A stretch of 64,000 nt of DNA from Nostoc sp. UHCC 0870 (GTDB lineage Bacteria > Cyanobacteriota > Cyanobacteriia > Cyanobacteriales > Nostocaceae): positions 388,501 to 452,500 of the forward strand of contig NZ_CP091913.1 of the NCBI RefSeq assembly GCF_022063185.1. The letters are read 5' to 3'. The notes below the pieces were generated by a model, which had not been told where the DNA came from, ran no database searches, and worked only from the letters and a program-made list of their open reading frames with translations. Made by a program: the position numbers and the translations under genes. Positions within the stretch are counted from its first letter, which is position 1. The number at the start of each line of letters is the position of its first letter. Positions 8,514-16,091 of the stretch are shown piece after piece.

Positions 8514-9420
8514 AGCTATTTCCGTCCCACGCAGAGAGAAAGTTCCAGTTTTCGTCATCTTCTTGATTTTCAGGTTGCTGACTTCCTAGTTCTTTTCCTT
8601 GCAGCAAATCTTCATAGTCGCCTGAGTCTACCCACTTCAAAAGTTCAGATGCTCTCATTACTGTCCAGGGTAGAAGATGTTCCATGAAGCTAAAAGTTTT
8701 AGCAAATTGACCCAAACTATCCAGATTATTAAATTCAAAAGCACGAGCCTGAGTTACAAAATCATTGATGGTATCTTCATTCAAATACTCTTGTGGTAAT
8801 CCACCCAATTTCATCAAAGCAGTAATTGCCACATCAAGATTTTGACAAGCTAATAAACCAGCGCGATCGGCGGTAAATTTAGCCATAATCATCCAGTTAT
8901 ATAAGGCAATTTCTATCCCATTAGCAGCTAGTCCACCTATCCCCAATGTTGTACTACTAATCAAGTTCTTCACAACAGGCATAACGTGAGCCATTTGCTG
9001 GTATGCCAGATACTTGCCTTTAATCCTTGCAACTTCGTGTCCAAACACAAATAATAGTTCATCATGGGAAAGCCATTCCATTCCTTCCAGATTGATCCCC
9101 ACTACTGGCTTTTCCACTCCCACAGCGTAGGCTTTAATGTACCCCGTACCGCGAAATAGAAAAAGTTCTGGAATGGGAGTGATATCTAGGATATGACAGG
9201 CTTCCAAAAAAGCATCATGGAGACTGGGAAAATTACGAGGTGTGACTTTAAATTCACCACCAGTTATTTGCATCCGCAGTAATCTATCAATGCCATATTC
9301 ATTGACTTTTTTCAACAATAGAGGTAGGACTGGAGTCCGTTCTAAAGACATCAGTGCTTTGTGGTCAAATGGATGCTCATAAAACTCTGTTTTCAACCCA
9401 GTAAATTGTTTTTTTGCCAT
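8512..9420 (-). CDS. M48-family peptidase homologue, predicted catalytically inactive
   Basis: 302 residues with the layout of M48 (HtpX/Ste24-like) metallopeptidases: NLEGMEWLSHDELLFVFGHE, then a hydrophobic segment with LAANGIEIALYNWMIM and FTADRAGLL. In active members the zinc is held by HExxH plus a downstream Glu in E-x-x-A-D. Here the first motif reads HEVAR (residues 128-132, second His replaced by Arg), and the downstream site reads KFTAD (Lys at 181 instead of Glu). Both changes were checked at codon level (AGG and AAA). The fold is likely kept while catalysis is lost; it may act as a binding or regulatory protein. The C-terminal tail is acidic (QQPENQEDDENW). Confidence 0.85.
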   Translation of the reverse strand: MAKKQFTGLKTEFYEHPFDHKALMSLERTPVLPLLLKKVNEYGIDRLLRMQITGGEFKVTPRNFPSLHDAFLEACHILDITPIPELFLFRGTGYIKAYAVGVEKPVVGINLEGMEWLSHDELLFVFGHEVARIKGKYLAYQQMAHVMPVVKNLISSTTLGIGGLAANGIEIALYNWMIMAKFTADRAGLLACQNLDVAITALMKLGGLPQEYLNEDTINDFVTQARAFEFNNLDSLGQFAKTFSFMEHLLPWTVMRASELLKWVDSGDYEDLLQGKELGSQQPENQEDDENWNFLSAWDGNS

Positions 9421-9700
9421 AGGTTTGTGTGTTTAACACAATAAATCTAAATAAAAACTGTGCGAACCCCATAATACTGGTTAAGTTAGCCATAAAAAAG
9501 AGTAAGTACGATAATGGCGACCTAATTGGGGTTTAGGTGTGAACTCAATCGGGTTGCTGTGTCCAAAATTCTAAATAATAGAAAGATAGCAGAAAAATCT
9601 CTTGAAGCAAAAAGTCAAATCTTATAAGTCTTATCAGGTAATCAGCGATCGCGCTTTTTCTCTATTGCCCTTCGTTACTCTGTGTATTTGAAGATAGCAA
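9421..9700. other. Intergenic, no gene seen
   Basis: Divergent promoter space between the M48-like gene and the R-M-like island. One HIP1-like GCGATCGC occurs at about 9645. No open frame or repeat of note. Confidence 0.5.
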
Positions 9701-9701
9701 A

Positions 9702-9775
9702 AGCGACAGTTGCGACACAAACATCTTAGATGTAAAATGCAATAAAAGCAATTTCTGCGACATAAGCGATATAAT
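9702..9775 (+). promoter_or_regulatory. Candidate promoter and operator of the R-M-like island
   Basis: Three GCGACA repeats (9703, 9712, 9757), a palindrome ACATCT-T-AGATGT (9721-9733) and a perfect TATAAT (9770-9775) lie in 74 bases. No consensus -35 is present 17 bases upstream. The layout suggests autoregulation by the HTH frame that follows; this is inference. Confidence 0.45.
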
Positions 9776-10006
9776 CCAGAGGGTAATAGTGGGGAGAGTA
9801 AACAATTTTTAACAACTAATGAAATAGCCGAGATTTTAAGAGTGCATCAGAGAACGGTGCAAAGATGGATCTCATCCAATAGCTTGAAAGCAAAAAAAGT
9901 AGAGACAAAAATATTGAGAGTGCGTAGGCGGGATTTTGATGAGTTCCTCGATATTCAAAATAAAGATCACCAAGACGGAAATTTAGATGGCAACTGGAAT
10001 CCCTAG
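9746..10006 (+). CDS. Small HTH (MerR/excisionase-like) frame lacking a normal start codon
   Basis: The open frame runs from a TAA at 9743 to TAG at 10004 and encodes FLTTNEIAEILRVHQRTVQR followed by WISSNSLKAKKVETKI and VRRRDFDEFL, a typical excisionase/HTH_17 DNA-binding domain with wing. No ATG, GTG or TTG lies in frame before the domain. A GTG at 9789, well placed after TATAAT, is in the other frame and would join perfectly if the T5 run at 9806-9810 had one more T. It may be frameshifted, use slippage, or start at a rare codon (CTG 9755). It overlaps the methyltransferase start by 20 bases, so it belongs to that operon. Confidence 0.55.
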   Translation, partial: KQFLRHKRYNPEGNSGESKQFLTTNEIAEILRVHQRTVQRWISSNSLKAKKVETKILRVRRRDFDEFLDIQNKDHQDGNLDGNWNP

Positions 10007-11303
10007 TAAACTCAACCGGAATAGCACTTTAAAAAATAGTAATAATATCTCCTTCAGGTTAGAGTATGAGGGTAAAGTAGCAGTTGAAAATATTTTGAAT
10101 ATCTCTCCAGCGCAGTTGTGTTGCGTTGCTAGTGTAGAGAAGCCGCCTAAAAATAGATTAATTTATGGCGAAAATTTAAGGGTTCTTAGAGCTTTATTAG
10201 ATGACGTTAATATTGCTGGAAATATTAGGTTAGTCTACATTGATCCACCCTATGCCACGGGTGCTGACTTTGAATCTAGGGAACAGAATCATGCTTATCA
10301 TGATCTGATTAATGGGGCTGATTACTTAGAATTTCTGCGCCAACGGCTAATTTTGCTGAGAGAACTAATGGCTGACGATGGTTCTATCTATGTCCATCTA
10401 GATGATAATATGGCTTTCCCTGTCAAGGTTTTGATGGATGAAATTTTTGGCTCTAAGAATTTCCGTAATTGGATCACAAGGAAGAAATGTAATCCCAAGA
10501 ACTATACGCGGAAGCAATACGGCAATATTTCAGACTATATTTTGTTTTATACAAAAAGTGAAAGTTATGTATGGAATCAAGCCTTTGAAGGTTGGACAGA
10601 AGGTACTGCTAAGAAAGAATATCAATACGTAGAAGAAGAAACCGGAAGACGTTATAAAAAAGTTCCTATTCATGCGCCAGGAACAAGAAATGGTACTACT
10701 GGTCAACCCTGGCGCGGGATGCTTCCCCCTCCTGGTAAACACTGGCAGTATAAGCCTGAAACTCTAGATGAAATGGATGCAAGAGGTGAAATTTATTGGT
10801 CACCAACAGGTAATCCCAGAAGAAAAGTATATCTTGACAATAGTAAAGGGATTCCTGTTCAGGATATTTGGCTTGATTTCAAAGATGCCCATAATCAAAA
10901 TATCAAGATTACAGGTTATCCAACTGAAAAGAACTCAGAAATGCTTAAGCGAATTATTATTGCCTCTTCTAATCCAGGAGATATAGTACTAGATGCTTTT
11001 TCTGGAAGTGGTACGACAATTGCAGTTGCGGAAGAACTAGAAAGGCAATGGATAGGGATAGATAATTCTCTGTTGGCGATAGAAACTACTGTTAATCGCC
11101 TAGCTAAAGGTACTGAAGCTATGGGCGACTTTATTAATAGCAATGGAACTCAGATAAAACAAGAATGCTTGTTAGATACCAATAGAGTTTTACGCAGTGG
11201 ACTTGATTTATATGTTGAGGTAGCCTCAGACTTACAAAGTATTCCAGAAACATCTATTCAGAATTGGCAGAGTCAACTTAACTTTCAAGCCAATCTCTGG
11301 TAA
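9987..11303 (+). CDS. Site-specific DNA methyltransferase, beta class (N6-A or N4-C)
   Basis: 438 residues. Motif IV DPPY is at residues 86-89 and motif I FSGSG at 338-342, so the order is IV, target domain, I, which is the beta-class arrangement. Other motifs seen: NRLIYGENLRVLRAL before IV, LMADDGSIYVHLDDN (motif V-VI region), and a C-terminal GIDNS after motif I. The region at about 165-290 between them (RKKCNPKNYTRKQYGN onward) should hold target recognition. It methylates DNA using S-adenosylmethionine. It converges on and overlaps (26 bases) the putative endonuclease, and is preceded by an HTH frame; together these look like a type II R-M unit, though beta-class enzymes of type III Mod form are larger. 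Confidence 0.9.
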   Translation: MATGIPSKLNRNSTLKNSNNISFRLEYEGKVAVENILNISPAQLCCVASVEKPPKNRLIYGENLRVLRALLDDVNIAGNIRLVYIDPPYATGADFESREQNHAYHDLINGADYLEFLRQRLILLRELMADDGSIYVHLDDNMAFPVKVLMDEIFGSKNFRNWITRKKCNPKNYTRKQYGNISDYILFYTKSESYVWNQAFEGWTEGTAKKEYQYVEEETGRRYKKVPIHAPGTRNGTTGQPWRGMLPPPGKHWQYKPETLDEMDARGEIYWSPTGNPRRKVYLDNSKGIPVQDIWLDFKDAHNQNIKITGYPTEKNSEMLKRIIIASSNPGDIVLDAFSGSGTTIAVAEELERQWIGIDNSLLAIETTVNRLAKGTEAMGDFINSNGTQIKQECLLDTNRVLRSGLDLYVEVASDLQSIPETSIQNWQSQLNFQANLW

Positions 11304-12138
11304 ATCTTTCATCTAGCATTTTGAGAGTACATATCATGACTCTTCCTTTGCCGTAGTTTTCTAGAGAAGCATAGTCATTCCACATAGAACCGAGTGTAAG
11401 TCCTGGCCCATCATTTAGAAAAAATACTTTTAGAGGTAACTTATAAGTCTCAGCATATCTCAGGATGTCGGTTACTTTATCTCTATTTCCACCTGTACGA
11501 TCATCCTCTTGCGATCCTCCTCGATCCGAATCGTAACGAGCAAAGCCTATAACTAGTGGCGTTTCATGATTACGAGAAATAAGAATATCTGCGGGTGTTT
11601 TTGCATCCCAATCTTTTAAAACTTCATTAAGCATTACATCTCTTCCAGCACGTACTGGTCCTTGAATCAAGTACTCCGAACCAAAACTTGACTCAAACCA
11701 TAAAAAGAACGCTTCGGTTAGTTCATATCCTTTCTGTCCACGACTTTTATACTCCATAAGAATAGCCATGAGTGCTTCATCAGGCTTGGGACGGCTTGCC
11801 AAGTTGGCTTTAACTTCCTCTAGTGTTCTAAATCTATGTCCATAATCTGCAATAATATTTGATATTTTCTTCTTGACTTTCAACATCTCAACAGACGTGT
11901 CTGGTGATACATATTTGCGAAAAACCCGTAACAACTGAGTTCGGGATGGATTTGGTTTACTGGTAATGCTTCTTAGCAAGTCAGCCGAGCTGCTAGCCAG
12001 ATCAGCTAACTCTGTAAACTGCTCTATAACACTGCTATAAATAGTTTTCGCTTCATCAAGATAGTCTGGATAGAATTCTGAGTCTATGAAAGTAATGTAT
12101 TGAGAAGCTCTACTTTTATAGTCACCAAATGAGATCAA
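11278..12138 (-). CDS. Putative restriction endonuclease partner of the methyltransferase
   Basis: 286 residues, no family named with confidence. An N-terminal helical half (1-150) is followed by a compact region with GPVRAGRDVMLNEVL, PADILIS (Asp184) and VIGFARYDSDRGGSQEDDR. Spaced acids after beta strands are compatible with a PD-(D/E)XK fold, but the exact triad is not secure. Its position, tail-to-tail with a DNA methyltransferase and overlapping it by 26 bases, is the main argument for restriction activity. The ATG start follows GAGATATCCCTTG (weak AGGAGA site). Alternative: an unrelated hypothetical. Confidence 0.6.
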   Translation of the reverse strand: MISFGDYKSRASQYITFIDSEFYPDYLDEAKTIYSSVIEQFTELADLASSSADLLRSITSKPNPSRTQLLRVFRKYVSPDTSVEMLKVKKKISNIIADYGHRFRTLEEVKANLASRPKPDEALMAILMEYKSRGQKGYELTEAFFLWFESSFGSEYLIQGPVRAGRDVMLNEVLKDWDAKTPADILISRNHETPLVIGFARYDSDRGGSQEDDRTGGNRDKVTDILRYAETYKLPLKVFFLNDGPGLTLGSMWNDYASLENYGKGRVMICTLKMLDERFTRDWLES

Positions 12139-12292
12139 GGGATATCTCCTTAAATAAAATTGTATGTTTGAGTAAACAGGATGAAATTTGGTTGAGTGAA
12201 TGAGCCAATAGTTAGATAAATCTGTGAAAGGGGTGATTTGGGCATTAGTTGTATAGTATTTTTGGTGCTAGTCGGTATTATAGGATCATTAA

Positions 12293-13030
12293 ATGAAACA
12301 GCTCCTCAACCAAGTTTTTAGGATGAAGAAAATTTTCATCCGGCTGATTTTGCCCTTGCTGACGGTGATTCTAGCTTCTTCGCTATTTACCACCTCTGCA
12401 TTAGCGACAAGTGTATATCAAATACCCAACCTGACAGCAGGTGATTCTACCTGGGTTGTAGATCAAAGTGAAGTTATTAGCCGTATCAACGAAGGTCAGA
12501 TTAGCAGAACCTTTGATGACTTGGCAAAGCAAACGGGTAACGAAGTCAGATTTGTGATAATTCGCCGCTTAGATTATGGGGAAACCCCAGAAAGCTTTGC
12601 TAAGGCACTATTTGACCAATGGTTTCCTACAGAGGAAGCCAAAGCAAATCAAACTTTGTTAGTGTTGGATACAGTCACTAACGGCACTGCAATTATTTCT
12701 GGGAATCAAGTCAAATCTCTATTAACAGATGAGATTGCTAAGAGTGTGGCTGATAAAACATTAGCTGCACCCTTGCGGGATGGTAACAAATATAATCAGG
12801 CATTTTTGGATACGAGCGATCGCCTAGTTGCTGTTCTCTCTGGTCAACCTGATCCCGGTCCGCCCCAAATCGTTGACAAAGTACAGGTAGAAGGTACTTT
12901 CAAAAAAGCAGGCGAAACTGACAAAGATAATGCCACTGCTTGGGTAGTGGGACTTTTAATCGCTGCCACTATTATTCCGATGGCGACTTACTATATATAT
13001 TTGGCAGTTCAACCGTCATCGGAAGGCTAA
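12293..13030 (+). CDS. psb32: TPM-domain protein, Psb32-like (photosystem II repair)
   Basis: 245 residues: signal peptide (basic MKKIFIR, hydrophobic stretch, AxA-type cleavage after residue 38, SALA), a TPM domain (about 45-185; STWVVDQSEVISRINEGQIS, EVRFVIIRRLDYGETPESFAKALFDQWF, NQTLLVLDT) and one C-terminal membrane helix (218-240). Synechocystis Psb32 shares this build and protects PSII from photodamage. The protein would be luminal or periplasmic and anchored at its C-terminus. Two Met starts are possible: 12293 or 12323 (MKKIF); AGG lies before the second. Confidence 0.85.
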   Translation: MKQLLNQVFRMKKIFIRLILPLLTVILASSLFTTSALATSVYQIPNLTAGDSTWVVDQSEVISRINEGQISRTFDDLAKQTGNEVRFVIIRRLDYGETPESFAKALFDQWFPTEEAKANQTLLVLDTVTNGTAIISGNQVKSLLTDEIAKSVADKTLAAPLRDGNKYNQAFLDTSDRLVAVLSGQPDPGPPQIVDKVQVEGTFKKAGETDKDNATAWVVGLLIAATIIPMATYYIYLAVQPSSEG

Positions 13031-13113
13031 TTAGGGACTGGGGAAATTTCAATCAGTGAACAGCTATCAGTCACTTGATAACTGTTCACTGTTGATGCCC
13101 AATACCCATATTC

Positions 13114-13497
13114 TTAATCTTGGATATACTCTTGCCCTGCAACTAAAGCTACTTCAGCGCGGACAAATTCACGCCCCAAATAAGCTGCGTGGTCTAGCTG
13201 ACCTACTGGACAGGGCTGAGTTTCTTCAAAAATCCTGACGCATAATTCTTTAGCTGTTCTACCGCTAAACACTGTTGTGTGGGTGCGTTCGACTTTACCC
13301 TTGGCAGGAATAACTTTTCCTGTTTCCGGATCTACAGCTAAACCACGGTCATCAATGACATTTGTAAAATGTTTGGCATAAATTAAACCCTCTGCTCGAT
13401 CCAAGTAGATAATAAAATATCCATAAGGATCAAGCTCAATATGACGCTGAGAAAGTCTATCATCAATTGCTGCCAAATTTTCCAGTATCAAATCCAT
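13114..13497 (-). CDS. DUF4346-like conserved cyanobacterial protein
   Basis: About 127 residues beginning MDLILENLAAIDDRLSQRHI. Characteristic segments are ELDPYGYFIIYLDRAEGLIYAKHFTN, DDRGLAVDPETGKVIPAKG and SGRTAKELCVRIFE followed by AYLGREFVRAE. It resembles the DUF4346 family, found alone or fused to pterin-related enzymes in cyanobacteria. No catalytic motif is certain. The ATG at 13497 is preferred over the TTG at 13509. Confidence 0.75.
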   Translation of the reverse strand: MDLILENLAAIDDRLSQRHIELDPYGYFIIYLDRAEGLIYAKHFTNVIDDRGLAVDPETGKVIPAKGKVERTHTTVFSGRTAKELCVRIFEETQPCPVGQLDHAAYLGREFVRAEVALVAGQEYIQD

Positions 13498-13588
13498 AAT
13501 CAGTCTCAAAATTAAATTTATTTATTCCGGGTTTTTACACTCCATATCAAGTGTAAATCTTTCTCAGCCATCATTTACCAATTATCAA

Positions 13589-14767
13589 TTACTCTTGTTT
13601 ACTAAAAGGTAACTCTGCATTAATCGCCTCAATTTCCTGTTGTTCGAGTTGATTTACTTCCTTAATGTAGGGAAGTAATATTTGTGATAGACGGCTGTTA
13701 TAGAAGCGATGCAGACTGTAATTAGGCGCAGCCGGAAACCCGCGACGTTTTTTATGTCGTCCACCAGCACCGGGATCAAATGATTGGATGCCGTTAGCGA
13801 TCGCCCACTCAATCGGTGCATAATAACAAGCATCAAAATGTAAGCAATCAATTTCTTGAAAACTTCCCCAATAGCGACCATATAATCTATCGTCTTTAAA
13901 CAAACAAAAAGACATCCCTACAGGTTGACGTTCATCTTGTTCGCTATAAGCTGCAAAAAATACCACTCGATGACGATAATTAGTGTGTAACTGCTCAAAA
14001 AACTGTTTGGTTAGATATTTGCTACCCCACCAGCCAAACTTATCACAAGTATCAGCATAAAACTGGTACATCAACGGAAACAAAGATTTAGGAATATCAT
14101 CCCCAGTTAGGGGTTGTAGTTTTAACCCTACTTTTTTTACGGCTTTGCGTTCTCGCTTAATATTACGACGCTGGTTAGCATTAAAACCTAACAAGTAATC
14201 ATCAAAACTTTGAAATCCTGAATTTTCCCAAATATAACTATGGTGTAACCAAGGGGTAAAGCCTGTCTGTGCCAAAATTTGTCGCCAATCAGGGTCAACA
14301 TAGAGAAAATGACAGCCGGAAATGCGATTTTTGAGACAAAAAGCATCAATTTCATGTACCATCATCGCTGTAATTTCATGCTCATCTTCCCCAGGAGCAA
14401 TTAAAAACCGATAGCCTTCAGCTGGGGTAAATGGGGTCATACCCAAAAGTTTCGGGTAATATTGTACACCGATGCGTTCCGCTAACTCTGCCCACTGGTG
14501 ATCAAAGACAAATTCGCCATAACTATGACCTTTGAGATATAAAACAGCAACAGCTATCAGTGTTTTGTCGCGCCACAATGTCAAGTGATTTGGTAGCCAG
14601 CCAGTTTTAGCTGTAGCACTCTGGGAAATTTCCAGATTATGCAACCAATCCCACTCTAAAAAAGGAGTTTTGAGGGGTAAAGCTAAAGCATCCCAGGCAT
14701 CTTGGGGTACTTCGGCAACTGTATTGATCCAAACGCTAGAATAACGCGGCTTGAGTTGTTCTACCAT
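13589..14767 (-). CDS. GNAT/FemAB-like acyltransferase (COG3146 type)
   Basis: 392 residues of the family once annotated 'peptidogalycan biosynthesis'. Visible hallmarks: PFLEWDWLHNLE, LYLKGHSYGEFVFDHQWA, the HPYPKLL-like GVQYYPKLLGMTPFTPAEGYRFL segment, GFNANQRRNIKRERK, FYADTCDKFGWWGSKYLT, RYWGSF and the C-terminal HFDACYYAPIEWAIANGIQSFDPGAGGRHKKRRGF block. It has a GNAT-type fold and may be an aminoacyl or acyltransferase; substrate unknown. The upstream flank is GGGGATT tandem repeats. Confidence 0.85.
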   Translation of the reverse strand: MVEQLKPRYSSVWINTVAEVPQDAWDALALPLKTPFLEWDWLHNLEISQSATAKTGWLPNHLTLWRDKTLIAVAVLYLKGHSYGEFVFDHQWAELAERIGVQYYPKLLGMTPFTPAEGYRFLIAPGEDEHEITAMMVHEIDAFCLKNRISGCHFLYVDPDWRQILAQTGFTPWLHHSYIWENSGFQSFDDYLLGFNANQRRNIKRERKAVKKVGLKLQPLTGDDIPKSLFPLMYQFYADTCDKFGWWGSKYLTKQFFEQLHTNYRHRVVFFAAYSEQDERQPVGMSFCLFKDDRLYGRYWGSFQEIDCLHFDACYYAPIEWAIANGIQSFDPGAGGRHKKRRGFPAAPNYSLHRFYNSRLSQILLPYIKEVNQLEQQEIEAINAELPFSKQE

Positions 14768-14772
14768 TGTTA

Positions 14773-14825
14773 GGGGATTGGGGATTGGGGATTGGGGACT
14801 GGGGATTGAAGATTGGGGATTGGGG
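14773..14825. repeat. GGGGATT 7-bp tandem repeat
   Basis: About seven copies of GGGGATT, with some changed to GGGGACT or GAAGATT, directly upstream of the COG3146-type gene start. Confidence 0.8.
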
Positions 14826-14884
14826 AAAGCATAATCCTTACCCTTTACCCTTTCACTTTTCTACTTTTCAATCAATAGCGTAAT

Positions 14885-15577
14885 CTAATCTATTGGTCGT
14901 TGCAGACGATAATGGAGAAAAACTTCTTGGTTTATTGTTTTAACTTCTAAAAGTTGCAACCGAGGAGCTAAATGTGACATAAATCCTTGACCATCTACGG
15001 GGGTGGGTGCGGTCACACCACCTAAAATTAAAGGGCAAACAGTCAGCCATAGTTCATCTATTAAATCTGACTCCAGCATAGAAGCTACCAATGTTCCCCC
15101 TCCTAAAACAGCCAAGCGTGTTATATGTAGAGAATCCAAGTATTTTAAAGCAGCGATCAGGTCAATTTTTCCGGTTGGTGTTTCAAAAACTAAAATTTGA
15201 TCAAATTCTGATCTTCCTTGCCAAGATTGTGCGCCTACCGTAGTTGTGAGTAACCAGCGTGTAATTGCTTGCTGAAAAAATTTAATTTCCGGATTGAGGT
15301 TGCCAGACTGTGTAGTAACTATATGAATCGGCTGGTTAGTTTTACCTTCTTGTTGTCGATGCTGTAAAAGCATCGGTTGTGATATTGTCAGTGTTGTACC
15401 GTAGGCGCGCAGAGTGCTTGCACCCAATAACACGGCATCGGCGGTAGCAATTTGCTGTTGTAAGTGTGTTATATCTACATCTGAGCCAAATCGAGCAGGC
15501 GATCGCTTAAAATCTGCTATTTTGCCATCTGCACTCATGGCTAAAACTACTGTCGTATGTGGACGATGTTGCACCAT
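14885..15577 (-). CDS. RibD C-terminal domain-like reductase
   Basis: 230 residues with the RibD C-terminal/dihydrofolate reductase-like fold: TTVVLAMSADGKIAD at the N-terminus, DAVLLGASTLRAYG, DQILVFETPTGKIDL, ITRLAVLGGGTLVASMLESDLIDELWLTVCPLILGG. In riboflavin synthesis this domain reduces the ribosyl side chain of the pyrimidine intermediate with NADPH. The deaminase domain of RibD is absent, so it is a standalone reductase and could serve riboflavin synthesis or a related pathway. Confidence 0.85.
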   Translation of the reverse strand: MVQHRPHTTVVLAMSADGKIADFKRSPARFGSDVDITHLQQQIATADAVLLGASTLRAYGTTLTISQPMLLQHRQQEGKTNQPIHIVTTQSGNLNPEIKFFQQAITRWLLTTTVGAQSWQGRSEFDQILVFETPTGKIDLIAALKYLDSLHITRLAVLGGGTLVASMLESDLIDELWLTVCPLILGGVTAPTPVDGQGFMSHLAPRLQLLEVKTINQEVFLHYRLQRPID

Positions 15578-16091
15578 TCGGTTGGGTTGCTAGTCTGCTT
15601 GTGTGACTGAAGGCAGGAGGCTCTAAGGAATAGGATTATAGCGTATTTGATATTCTTAGGCAGCTAAAAAATCATGTAAAAACTCATAAACCTTCTGCCT
15701 CCGTTTATCAAGATGGCTCTGAAATCAGTTAAGCTGTTATCAGCTATCAGTTAAGCTGTTATCATGCGTATGGTTGGGAATTTAGACCCACCACCAACGC
15801 ATTCCACCTTTAGGGTGAGGGACAAGACATCCAGGGATAAATTACTGTTAGTGTGGAAAATTTTTAATTTGAAATTCTTCCCCGCGATAGTTGATCAATA
15901 TGCAGCACAAGTCCATCTCACATCTACCGACTACAATTTTTGGTATAGCACATTGCTTTTTGTTGATTAAATCTTTGATACCTTTGGGGGCTGATTATCA
16001 AGTATGGATAAATTTATAAAATGTCTCCTTTAGCTGGTTTAGTTGCATATCTAGACTGTTGTGGTTTTGCAGTTGTGAAGTGAGACACTCG
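15578..16091. other. 514-bp intergenic region with a direct repeat
   Basis: Contains a 17-bp direct repeat CAGTTAAGCTGTTATCA at 15726-15742 and 15748-15764 (22-bp period). No credible gene is seen. It precedes the sensor kinase and could hold its promoter. Confidence 0.5.

Noticed and set aside
15764..15970. 68-codon frame before the sensor kinase
   Set aside because: No ribosome site, no homology pattern, and starts inside a direct repeat.
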